Origin: an uncultured Vibrio sp.
GTDB lineage: Bacteria > Pseudomonadota > Gammaproteobacteria > Enterobacterales > Vibrionaceae
Assembly (NCBI GenBank): GCA_947504195.1
Contig: CANNGN010000004.1
Location: forward strand, 186,001-250,000
Length of the DNA stretch: 64,000 nucleotides
Reading direction: 5' to 3'
Of this stretch, positions 45,717-54,200 are shown piece by piece. Position 1 is the stretch's first letter, and each line of letters begins with the position of its first letter. The notes beneath the pieces were generated by a model that worked only from the letters and a program-made list of their open reading frames with translations, was not told where the DNA came from and made no database searches. Both the position numbers and the translations under genes were made by a program.

Positions 45717-46121
45717 CTAAGCCCCTAATAATGGTAAATGCCTAACTTTTTTATATTTAAGCGAAAGCTCAATACAATGCCGTAATATGGTTGTAGGCAT
45801 AGGTTCGCTGAGCCGCAACACAATTGCTCTGTTTCCCTGAAATTCGAGATCATTTGAATATAGTTCCCGAAAAGTATCTACAAGTTTGGTTTTACAATTA
45901 AAATATATAAAGTAACTCTCTGGTGATTTCTGTTTCCAGTCAAAGCGTACCGTACTACCTGTTTTTACCAGATAACTAGGCTCACCCCATTTAAGAGTTT
46001 CTTCCACCTCACCTAAATTATGCTCATGAACAATGTCGAGCACCAACGAACGAAGTTCCAGCAATATGCTTTTTGCATGTTCGGGGTAGCTTTCAAATTT
46101 TTCTCGAACTGCAAGTTGCAT
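45717..46121 (-). CDS. DUF1801 family protein (integron cassette gene)
   Basis: 134 residues. DUF1801 marks: FESYPEHAKSILLELRSLV, TLKWGEPSYLVKTGSTVRFDWK (in parts) and the C-terminal HLPLLGA. YdhG/YjhX-like fold, function unknown. It starts 16 bases after the attC at 46138-46237, the normal cassette spacing. Its own attC appears replaced by the IS110 remnant. Confidence 0.88.
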   Translation of the reverse strand: MQLAVREKFESYPEHAKSILLELRSLVLDIVHEHNLGEVEETLKWGEPSYLVKTGSTVRFDWKQKSPESYFIYFNCKTKLVDTFRELYSNDLEFQGNRAIVLRLSEPMPTTILRHCIELSLKYKKVRHLPLLGA

Positions 46122-46137
46122 CTTAAGCCCTCATTCA

Positions 46138-46237
46138 TATAACGCCCACTTAAGCGGACAAAAATTGTTGGCTAAAATTGTGGAACGAAGCGAAACTTAG
46201 CCAACTGTTTTTGTTCCGGTTTAAAGTGCTTGTTATA
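46138..46237 (-). other. Integron attC site 1
   Basis: About 100 bp. Read on the minus strand it begins TATAACAAGCACTTTAAACC and ends GTGGGCGTTATATG. The outer arms pair imperfectly (AAC...GTT ends), and a central palindrome GTTGGCTAA / TTAGCCAAC is present. The core GTGGAACGAAGCGAAAC is shared, with few changes, by sites 2 and 3. It lies directly after the stop of the gene at 46239-46970. Confidence 0.85.
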
Positions 46238-46238
46238 T

Positions 46239-46970
46239 TTACGGTAACGTACATTCCCAGCACATAGCACTAAAATTGAATCTCGACTCCATTTCTTCGG
46301 TATTTAGTACTTCTAGATGAGGGGAAAATAGAGCAGATGTAACGATGGCCAAGCGCCATAGAGGATCTACTGATTTAGCCTGTTCATTTCTTGATAAAAA
46401 GAATCGTTGCTTTTCTGAGGAAGTTCCTTTTACTTCAAGCTTTAAAACATTATTTCCTTTTTCAGCTAATAGGTCGTAACCACAATTATCTTTTTGACGG
46501 TCAAACACTTGGTAACCTTTAGACTCAAAATGCGAAATTACAGTGTTGATCGCAGATAACTCAACTTTCTTCTTGGTCTCATTGTCAATGACAGTTCGAG
46601 GCTGAACAATGACGTCTTCTGTAAAATCTGTGCTTAGGAATAAAATACCATCAATATCTTCGGCACTTCTATGTCGACGATATTTCTCTATTGTTGCAGA
46701 GTCTTGAAGATAGTTGTCTGCTTTATAGTTACCCATAAATTCCCATTGATTTGTAGCTTGTTTTACATATACAGGTACATGTCTCTGACACTCTAAGAAT
46801 AATTGAGCATTTCTAACAATTCGAGGACCTTTTCCGACAACGATAATTTCAGGGGCTTCAGGGTTCTTCTGAGTAGTGATTGCAAGCCCCTTAACCACAT
46901 TATCCTTAGTTCTTATATAGCTATCACCGCCAGCAAGTATGCTAGCTAATTCATCAGTTGTAACTTTCAT
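46239..46970 (-). CDS. DUF3883 nuclease-like cassette protein with PUA/SRA-like N terminus
   Basis: 243 residues from ATG 46970 (MKVTTDELASILAGGDSYIR, in part). N-terminal part (about 1-110): GDSYIRTKDNVVKGLAITT, GKGPRIVRNAQLF and WEFMGNYKADNY, which looks like a PUA/SRA-type nucleic-acid base-sensing domain (inference). C-terminal DUF3883 (about 140-225): NCGYDLLAEKG, LKLEVKGTSSEKQRFFLS, fitting the D-(E/Q)xK core of PD-(D/E)XK nucleases. The combination suggests modification-dependent restriction of invading DNA. It is a complete cassette with attC site 1 downstream and site 2 upstream. Confidence 0.8.
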   Translation of the reverse strand: MKVTTDELASILAGGDSYIRTKDNVVKGLAITTQKNPEAPEIIVVGKGPRIVRNAQLFLECQRHVPVYVKQATNQWEFMGNYKADNYLQDSATIEKYRRHRSAEDIDGILFLSTDFTEDVIVQPRTVIDNETKKKVELSAINTVISHFESKGYQVFDRQKDNCGYDLLAEKGNNVLKLEVKGTSSEKQRFFLSRNEQAKSVDPLWRLAIVTSALFSPHLEVLNTEEMESRFNFSAMCWECTLP

Positions 46971-46990
46971 GCTGAACCTTAATAAGTAAA

Positions 46991-47089
46991 TATAACGCCG
47001 CCACAATCGGTGAGTAATAGCTTGCTAGAATGTGTAGCGAAGCGGAACCGAGCAAGCTGTTACGAATCCGACTTAATGGCCTTGTTATG
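46991..47089 (-). other. Integron attC site 2
   Basis: About 99 bp. Minus-strand start GCATAACAAGGCCATTAAGT, end GGCGGCGTTATATT. Central palindrome AGCTTGCT / AGCAAGCT and the family core TGTGTAGCGAAGCGGAAC. It follows the stop of the gene at 47095 by 5 bp. Confidence 0.85.
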
Positions 47090-47094
47090 CATCA

Positions 47095-48201
47095 TTAGCT
47101 CATTGGTGGAAGTTTATTGTCACACCTCTGAGCATTAGAATGGGCTAGGACTTTACCTGCGGATGTGATGTTCAATATCATTGGAATATTATCCCACCAG
47201 TCTTTTAAAACCTTTAAATTAGCTCTTTTATCCCATTGAACCATGAATGAATCGATATTTTTTTGTTTCTGATTTCCATCGTTTGAATAAAGATCATATA
47301 CGGAATTAATCGCATCCACCTGTTCTTGAGATAATCTCACTGGTGTAAGAATTAATTGGCCTTGGTGTAAAAACTGCTGTTGTAAGGTTAAAGATTTAAT
47401 TTGTTGTCTGTTCGAGATTGGCAACCTCTGAAAGCTTGAGTTGAAACTATGGTCTACAAGTAAACCTAGAGGTAAGTTATTTACATTTAAAATCTCGACA
47501 GCTTTCTTATGATTATCTGAATTTTTCTCAATACCAACATCAATATACCCTGATAGTGTTTCTGGATAGAACTGTTGAATTTTTTTAAGTTGACCGAATG
47601 TACTTAGCCTTACAGCACTCAATATATCTAAGTGATCCAGCCACTCTTGGCCATTTGGTAGATTCCCATACATAATCTTTCCAAACAAATCATTTAGCAC
47701 ATCCAGGCCTTGATAAACATCACCTGCAACAGGAAAAAAGCTACCGACTGCATGAGCAACAGTTAAACCGAGTAGTGCCTCATCAGAAATCTTATCGACA
47801 ATATCTACGGCTACACTAATACCAGCTCTAGCAATACGGTTATCTCCTTTTTGAAACCTATGCACCAGTAACTCGGATAGTAAATCGTAATCTGCTGGTC
47901 TTTCCGTTGAGGCTGCTGTTTTTTGCGCCTCAACAACTAACAATTGAAAACTTGGATCTGCAAAAGCCTCTAACGCACCATCAACTTGTTCCATTTTAGG
48001 CATAAGGCTATTTTCAAATTCAGTCACTCTAGCATTAGCAATATCTAATGCTTCTTGAGTATATTCTCTTCTTAATTGCAGATTCATTTCCTGAAAAACT
48101 TCACGAGCACGCTTTTCATCTATCCCGACTTGCATGACCATATTTTCAGCTTGAATATTGGTAGAGTTATCTCCGCCTTTTTGGCTCTGTTTACTCAGCA
48201 T
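47095..48201 (-). CDS. LPO_1073/Vpar_1526-like cassette protein
   Basis: 368 residues from ATG 48201; a GTG at 48213 is an alternative. N terminus MLSKQSQKGGDNSTNIQAEN carries the motif also found at the end of the small membrane protein upstream. The rest is mostly helical: a region about 35-110 rich in Glu/Arg/Leu (VFQEMNLQLRREYTQEALD) that could form coiled coil, then HAVGSFFPVAGDVYQGLDVLN and a C-terminal segment with VQWDKRANLKVLKDWW. It resembles a family known only by locus names. No catalytic motif seen. Its start overlaps the small gene by about 11 bases, so the two are coupled. Confidence 0.75.
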   Translation of the reverse strand: MLSKQSQKGGDNSTNIQAENMVMQVGIDEKRAREVFQEMNLQLRREYTQEALDIANARVTEFENSLMPKMEQVDGALEAFADPSFQLLVVEAQKTAASTERPADYDLLSELLVHRFQKGDNRIARAGISVAVDIVDKISDEALLGLTVAHAVGSFFPVAGDVYQGLDVLNDLFGKIMYGNLPNGQEWLDHLDILSAVRLSTFGQLKKIQQFYPETLSGYIDVGIEKNSDNHKKAVEILNVNNLPLGLLVDHSFNSSFQRLPISNRQQIKSLTLQQQFLHQGQLILTPVRLSQEQVDAINSVYDLYSNDGNQKQKNIDSFMVQWDKRANLKVLKDWWDNIPMILNITSAGKVLAHSNAQRCDNKLPPMS

Positions 48202-48376
48202 CCTTTTTACCACCTAAATTGAGGTTTCCACCAACTTGAATATTAGTTGAGTTATCTCCGCCTTTTTGGATTTGCTTATTTTTTCGGGACGAAATAAACC
48301 AACCAATGATTGCAAGCGGTATGGCAATAGCAATTCCACTAAAAAGCCAATCTTTATTGTCAGCAATCCATTCCAT
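48191..48376 (-). CDS. Small membrane protein with C-terminal GGDNSTNIQVGG motif
   Basis: 61 residues from ATG 48376. One membrane helix (about 10-30, WLFSGIAIAIPLAIIGWFI), a basic turn SSRKNKQ, then QKGGDNSTNIQVGGNLNLGG at the C terminus. The 11-residue QKGGDNSTNIQ is identical to the start of the next protein. First gene of a two-gene integron cassette. The C-terminal tail resembles amyloid-type signalling motifs (IQVG core), but this is inference. Confidence 0.72.
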   Translation of the reverse strand: MEWIADNKDWLFSGIAIAIPLAIIGWFISSRKNKQIQKGGDNSTNIQVGGNLNLGGKKDAE

Positions 48377-48399
48377 ATGCACACTCTCTATTTATGATG

Positions 48400-48497
48400 T
48401 ATAACGCCGCGTTAAGCGGACTAAAATAGTGGGTTAAAATGTGGAGCGAAGCGCAACGTAACCCACTGTTTTAGTTCCGTTTAAACGCCTTGTATGG
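48400..48497 (-). other. Integron attC site 3
   Basis: About 98 bp. Central palindrome GTGGGTTA / TAACCCAC, core TGTGGAGCGAAGCGCAAC, right end CGCGGCGTTATAC on the minus strand. Its far end reads CATACAAGGCG where sites 1 and 2 have ATAACAAG, so the AAC of the outer box is altered. The gene of that upstream cassette is gone; the IS110 element begins there. Confidence 0.8.
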
Positions 48498-48544
48498 ACA
48501 ATAAACCCACCTAAGAACACCTTATTCCCAGTTTAGGGTAAAGT

Positions 48545-48685
48545 GAGACCCAGGCTTTAGCTGCAACTAAAGCTTTCATTTGTCGTAGTTCGATTAAGCG
48601 ATGGCTCCTCTATCGAGAGACCGATAACAAGAAAGAACGCGACAAACGACTCCAAGCAAAATACTCGAATAGTCTACTGGGTCTC
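48545..48685 (+). ncRNA. Candidate bridge RNA region of the IS110 element
   Basis: The left non-coding end of IS110-group elements encodes a bridge RNA that pairs with target and donor DNA. Here GAGACCCAG (48545-48553) and CTGGGTCTC (48677-48685) can close a 140-base domain. Inside it GCTTTAG-ctgcaa-CTAAAGC (48554-48573) forms a hairpin. The position and structure fit, but transcript and loops are not proven. Confidence 0.4.
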
Positions 48686-48712
48686 GAACCCGCATTTGCA
48701 AGCAAGAGTTAG

Positions 48713-49669
<957 letters not shown>

Positions 49670-49692
49670 ATTCTACTATTGACGCCATAGTC

Positions 49693-50985
49693 TCTTATGT
49701 GGACTCCCTATTTTCAACAACAATTTTTGCTTGAATGATATTTGCTTGCTTATGTACGAGTTCTATATGAGGCGCTACCTCGACTCAAAGACAATTTCGC
49801 GAATTAGGGCGCAACTCTTGTTAGCGAGATCAAATCTCATAAGACTATTCTGCGTCACCTAATTTTATATTCATTAAGCATTTTTTGATGTTGAAAATTA
49901 AACTACTTGGTAATCAGTATCATTTTTTATTAATGCAAATGCCGTTCTGACATTTTTATTGGCTAACGCAACAGCCGCACACTTTTTTCCACGCCTATCG
50001 ATCAGCCCTTTTAACCAACTTTCTTTATTCGTTCTCGGCTCTCGCTTATTCACTTGTTGAACCACTGACATCGCCCCTGTAATAAGCAAGCTTCTCAGGC
50101 TAGTGTTCTTACGTTTACCAATTGTACCGAGCTTTACTTTACCGCCGGAACTGTGCTGCATAGGGGTTAAACCAATACAAGCGGATAAATCGCGACCATG
50201 TTTAAACTCACCAAATTCCTCGTTAGAAATATTGATGTACAGGTAGATGGCATTTAGAAATCCAATACCTTCAATTTTCAATAATTTCCGACAATCTGGT
50301 GTATTTGATATCCAATCTTCCAACGCTCGGTTATAACTATTCAGCGTTAAACTAACATGTCGATATAGCGCTAATGATTGACTGAGCATTTCCCTAAAAA
50401 TCGCACTAAATCCATTTTCAGCATCCTCTAAAACTAGCTCAATAGAAGCAATGAGTTGACTTTCCCCATACCCAACAGAAATATTAAACTCCCGAAGCAA
50501 TCCACCCAGTTGATTTTTCAAAGCCGTTTTCTGTTTAACACATTGTTCTCGTAAACGCAGTATTGCTTGCGCTTGCTGCTGATGCGGAGTTTTACTGCTA
50601 ACGAAGTTAATGTCCGGTAACAAACTTGCCTGAACAATCGCTAGTGCATCATTTTTATCCGTTTTTTGATTTTGACGTATCGCCATCACTAAACGTGTCG
50701 ATATCAATTTTGCTTCGTGTCCGACTGATCGACAATATTGCGCCCAATAGTTTGAACCACTGCAAGATTCAAATACGACAGTGCTCGGTGATTGTTGAAG
50801 TAGGAATTCACTGAACTGCTGAGGTGTCAGTTCCTTGTTGGATTGCACCTTTTTATTGGTGTAAATACACACTTGAATAGCTTTAGTGCCTAAATCAACG
50901 CCGATAATTGCCGTATTCATCGTCTTCTCCCAAACTCATTTGCTCACCTTTAAGGTTAGCTTCGTATTAGAGCGGGAGTCCAATT
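49693..50985 (-). mobile_element. IS1111-group IS110 element inserted next to a cassette
   Basis: Subterminal inverted repeats TGGACTCCC at 49700-49708 and GGGAGTCCA at 50974-50982 flank one transposase gene. Such subterminal repeats define the IS1111 group, some of whose members insert specifically in attC sites. The right border lies 6-10 bases from the stop of the gene at 50992, in the sequence CTTAACAAG that resembles the start of an attC. The non-coding DNA at 49709-49897 is where a bridge RNA of this group would be encoded. Confidence 0.8.
49898..50920 (-). CDS. IS110 family transposase (IS1111 group)
   Basis: 340 residues. DEDD residues in AIIGVDLGTKAIQV, VVFESCSGSNYWAQ and KTDKNDALAI; C-terminal Transposase_20 with IEGIGFLNAIYLYI and ACIGLTPMQHSSGGKVKLG. 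It shares little sequence with the IS110 transposase at 48719 beyond the family core. Full length, no interruption, so possibly active. Confidence 0.95.
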   Translation of the reverse strand: MNTAIIGVDLGTKAIQVCIYTNKKVQSNKELTPQQFSEFLLQQSPSTVVFESCSGSNYWAQYCRSVGHEAKLISTRLVMAIRQNQKTDKNDALAIVQASLLPDINFVSSKTPHQQQAQAILRLREQCVKQKTALKNQLGGLLREFNISVGYGESQLIASIELVLEDAENGFSAIFREMLSQSLALYRHVSLTLNSYNRALEDWISNTPDCRKLLKIEGIGFLNAIYLYINISNEEFGEFKHGRDLSACIGLTPMQHSSGGKVKLGTIGKRKNTSLRSLLITGAMSVVQQVNKREPRTNKESWLKGLIDRRGKKCAAVALANKNVRTAFALIKNDTDYQVV

Positions 50986-50991
50986 ATCTTG

Positions 50992-51819
50992 TTAAGCAGT
51001 TACAATTTGGCGCAATTTTGACGCACAATATTCTTTAATAAGTTTAACATCTCTATCATTAGTATATTTACAGACATTCATTGAAAACACACTATCATCA
51101 GCCTCAACAAAATTTAATAAGGAAGTAATTGATTCTTTAACTGCGGGGAATTTTTTTGAGGCTTCTTTTAATTTATTTACAGTTTCATTTACAGAGGGTT
51201 GCTTTAGCGCCAAGAATATATCAAATGAGTCCCTTGGCCTTTTAGTAACTTGAGCACTTTTACATTTTGAAAAAATAAGACCTGACTCATCAAGCAAAGG
51301 CACATTTACTTTTTGTGGCTTTCCATTGCACATGGAGTGCTCGAACTCTACATTACTAAAGAAACCATCAAATAGAAATTTAGAAGATGGTAAGACAATA
51401 GACCTTTGTATTTTTGGAGTACTAGATGTGTCGTCTTCCGTGAGACCGAGATCAAAATGGTCAACCATTAGTTCAGGGTGTCTTAATGTTTCTTGCGGGT
51501 GTAGAAGGTCAATGTGGTATACAACATTTTTACCTCTGACATTCAGAGTTTTAAACATTTGAAAGTCATGCTTTGCGGAGATCATAAACCCATGATCTAA
51601 AAATGATTCAACAGCGCTGGCTATCTTACCTTTTATATCGCCATCACTAAACAGGATATCTACATCTTTTGTTCCTGGATGAATATATTCTGTCTTGTTG
51701 CGTAAATATGGTGACCATCCTCCGACAATTAAGTAATCGAGGTTAGTTGATTCAATAGCTGAAATAGCCTCGACTAAAAGACCTTTTGAACCATCAAGTA
51801 TACTATTATAGATATGCAT
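50992..51819 (-). CDS. Nucleotidyltransferase-fold protein
   Basis: 275 residues. The N-terminal LDYLIVGGWSPYLRN (about 27-41) followed by GTKDVDILFSDG (about 49-60) fits the nucleotidyltransferase GG(S/W)-x(n)-DxD motif, as in AbiEii-like and MNT-type proteins. C-terminal part helical (VNKLKEASKKFPAVKESI). Substrate unknown; such proteins are often toxins or defence components. It is on the cassette strand and ends where an attC-like sequence begins that is broken by the IS1111 element, so it is probably another cassette. Confidence 0.72.
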   Translation of the reverse strand: MHIYNSILDGSKGLLVEAISAIESTNLDYLIVGGWSPYLRNKTEYIHPGTKDVDILFSDGDIKGKIASAVESFLDHGFMISAKHDFQMFKTLNVRGKNVVYHIDLLHPQETLRHPELMVDHFDLGLTEDDTSSTPKIQRSIVLPSSKFLFDGFFSNVEFEHSMCNGKPQKVNVPLLDESGLIFSKCKSAQVTKRPRDSFDIFLALKQPSVNETVNKLKEASKKFPAVKESITSLLNFVEADDSVFSMNVCKYTNDRDVKLIKEYCASKLRQIVTA

Positions 51820-52340
51820 AATTTCCTTACTGCTTACTGCTTAACATTTTTAATAATATGCCAGCTCGTTTTCACAGGCTTACTTTATAGCCGAATAAAC
51901 CAACAAACACCTGTTTTATATTGAATAAATTTCAAATTCGCACCAATTTACTACCAGGAAAACGAGCCAACATAAAACATCTTTCAATTTTGGCACGTTA
52001 TCCCAATGGTGCTCATACTTAACCTAATAATATGTAACATATTTCTTATTTTACTACTAGAAAATCGAGCCATTAAAGGTCGATCATATGTAGACAAGAA
52101 GATATGACATAGCAGAAACAACGAAGTGAATGGGTTAAAAATCATTATGGTTGATATGACAAACGAAGGCGCATTAGACACAAAAAACAGGCCAATAGGG
52201 CTTTCATAGTGCCAAGCTCTGCCTCTCCCCTCCATAAGCCTCAACATGTATCCCAATTTTTATTAATTTGTTGAATATTCTATTAAAAACTCAATTAAAT
52301 TCTTCTATACTCGCTTAAGGACTAAACAGGATGTTATTAA
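51820..52340. other. 521-bp gap with a long inverted repeat
   Basis: GCTCGTTTTC at 51864-51873 and its exact complement at 51958-51967, with outer TATG/CATA pairing, form a 104-bp structure. A third related piece (AGAAAATCGAGCC) lies near 52046. A 90-codon minus-strand frame at 51984-52256 has no ribosome site or recognisable features and is probably not a gene. The rest is AT-rich and precedes the gene at 52341. Confidence 0.4.
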
Positions 52341-53468
52341 GTGTTGATATACAGAAACCACTTTTCTCAGTTAAAAATTAAGCACTTGGCAATGTCACAA
52401 GGTTTCGCCATCGTTGCGTTTTGTTCATTTAACGCACATGCGACTAGTCAGTTAGGTAATATGGTTGCCAGTGGTGAGCAAGCCGAACAATTAACCCAAA
52501 CCGACCAGCAAGACGCCCCCGAAATCGTTGATCAACCCAAAAGCGTATGGTTCGATAAGACAGAGCAATATCTTGCTGAAACCATCAACAACGTTGGTAT
52601 TTATGTCGACCACAAGTTGACAAAATCTGACGCGGAATCTGATGCGGATGAACTAAATAAAAGTCACCTAAAAATTAAGCTCAAAGCAGAATATTCTCAC
52701 CTTGGTTACTTCGACCCTAAAGAGCGCATTAATGCTCGCCTCCACCTTCCTAATGTAAGAAAAAACTGGAAAATCATATTTGAAACCGACCCCAATGATT
52801 ACGACACGTTAGAAGCTAAACAACGGGGCTTAGAATCCGTAGGCGTTGAGAACCCAACCAAGGGCTCAATAGGCGGTATCCGACTTGAAGAGAAGTTGTT
52901 CAAGCATTGGAGAACAAACTTAGACTTAGGCGTTAAGCTTCGCGCTTCTTTGGATCCTTTTACGCGTGCGCAGCTATGGCGAGTTGTTGATATTAATGAC
53001 GAGCAAACATTCCGCGTTAAGCAGCAGGTTTTCCATTATCATTCCATCGGTACTGGCTACAAAAGTGAGTTGGAATTTTATTATGATGCTTTCGAGAATA
53101 ATGATAACTTTTTTAAATATGGCATCAGTGGCCAATACCTTTATGAAGATAGAGGATGGGAATTACTTTCTCAACTTACTTATTACGACAAAATGGGCCC
53201 CGAAGGATTAATGGAATATTCGATGGGCATCAGCGCAAGCCCTAAGGATGACGATCCTATCTCCAATTATTGGTTAACAGCGACTTGGCATAAGTCGATC
53301 TATAAAGACTGGCTGTTTTTCTCTCTCTCACCTCAACTAGAATGGCCGAGAGAATTTGACTACCAATTCAACCCCGGCATCGTATTGGGTTTAGAGGCTT
53401 TTTTCTCTAAAAACAGTAGCAGAGGGTATTTAAACCGCTCTATTCCAAAATCAACAACGCGATACTAA
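52341..53468 (+). CDS. Predicted outer-membrane beta-barrel protein
   Basis: 375 residues with a signal peptide ending near NAHA-TSQ. The start is uncertain: GTG 52341 or TTG 52344 gives a signal with positive charges (RNHFSQLKIKH); ATG 52392 would leave none. The mature protein alternates polar and aromatic residues in short strands (HLKIKLKAEYSHLGYFD, WRTNLDLGVKLRASL, YKDWLFFSLSPQLEWP) like a barrel, but the C-terminal residue is Tyr after an Arg rather than a clear barrel signal. Similar unnamed proteins occur in Vibrio. Function unknown. Confidence 0.68.
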   Translation: MLIYRNHFSQLKIKHLAMSQGFAIVAFCSFNAHATSQLGNMVASGEQAEQLTQTDQQDAPEIVDQPKSVWFDKTEQYLAETINNVGIYVDHKLTKSDAESDADELNKSHLKIKLKAEYSHLGYFDPKERINARLHLPNVRKNWKIIFETDPNDYDTLEAKQRGLESVGVENPTKGSIGGIRLEEKLFKHWRTNLDLGVKLRASLDPFTRAQLWRVVDINDEQTFRVKQQVFHYHSIGTGYKSELEFYYDAFENNDNFFKYGISGQYLYEDRGWELLSQLTYYDKMGPEGLMEYSMGISASPKDDDPISNYWLTATWHKSIYKDWLFFSLSPQLEWPREFDYQFNPGIVLGLEAFFSKNSSRGYLNRSIPKSTTRY

Positions 53469-53539
53469 TTTTTTACCAACCCCATTCACCATAACCGAAA
53501 AACTCGTTTTTCTTGCTCAACGAGTTGGTATAACGCTGA

Positions 53540-53890
53540 CTATTTTGAATCTCCCGCTGCAGTAACAGGAACAATAACGGAAGGATCGATTTTAGTGTTG
53601 ATAGCAACAGAGATAAGCGCTTCCATCTGTTCGGCTGGCGCAGCTAAGATAGCGGCTTGTGCAATCGTCGTAGCGTTGTTGGGATAAGTTTCAATCAAGC
53701 TTGCCAGAATATCTTCAGATAGTTCTGGTTTTTGTTCCATTAAAAGAACAACTAACTCTTCTGGAGCAAGGTTTTGATTGAGAACAATAGCAAGATCGAT
53801 CGCCTTTTGCTCTTGGTGTGTGGCCGCTGTTACGGGAATCAGAACTGAACAAAGAAGTAAACAATGAAGAAACATCGCCCAAATTTTCAT
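53540..53890 (-). CDS. Small periplasmic protein of unknown function
   Basis: 116 residues from ATG 53890 (GGAG ribosome site). Signal peptide to about TAATHQ. Mature part is short Ala/Glu-rich helices (LNQNLAPEELVVLLMEQKPE, LIETYPNNATTIAQAAILAA in parts), resembling a repeat of helix pairs. It converges with the predicted outer-membrane protein gene; a pair function cannot be shown. Confidence 0.6.
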   Translation of the reverse strand: MKIWAMFLHCLLLCSVLIPVTAATHQEQKAIDLAIVLNQNLAPEELVVLLMEQKPELSEDILASLIETYPNNATTIAQAAILAAPAEQMEALISVAINTKIDPSVIVPVTAAGDSK

Positions 53891-54123
53891 TTTGCAACTC
53901 TCCAATACGCTTACGATAGACGCCATCAAGCATAACGATTTAGAGGATAAATAGCTGTTTCAGAGTTGAGAATAAGCTCTGAGATATTTGTGAGTTAAGT
54001 TATGTGTGATGAGTACCTGTGGGATATGTTGGAGAAGAGTAATAACCCTTAGAAAAAATGGCAGTGGGGAAACCGATTCCCCGGTACCAGTCACTGCATG
54101 TAATAACGATAGAAATGCAATTG

Positions 54124-54172
54124 AAACGATTTAAACGATTTAAACGATTTAAACGATTTAAACGATTTAAAC
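54124..54172. repeat. Five-copy 9-bp tandem repeat (AAACGATTT)
   Basis: Exact copies of AAACGATTT at 54124, 54133, 54142, 54151 and 54160, followed by a partial AAAC. It lies 29 bp after the end of the GntR gene, in non-coding DNA. The copies are identical, which suggests recent slippage growth and likely length variation between strains. Confidence 0.95.
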
Positions 54173-54200
54173 AACGAATAAACCCAGTCTGATCATATTT

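Noticed and set aside
51984..52256. 90-codon minus-strand frame considered as a DUF3265-like cassette protein
   Set aside because: The AWH segment alone is not enough; the rest does not match and no ribosome site or attC is present.
54124..54172. 9-bp repeats considered as a CRISPR array or plasmid-type iterons
   Set aside because: No spacers between copies, so not CRISPR; no replication initiator gene nearby, so iterons are unsupported.
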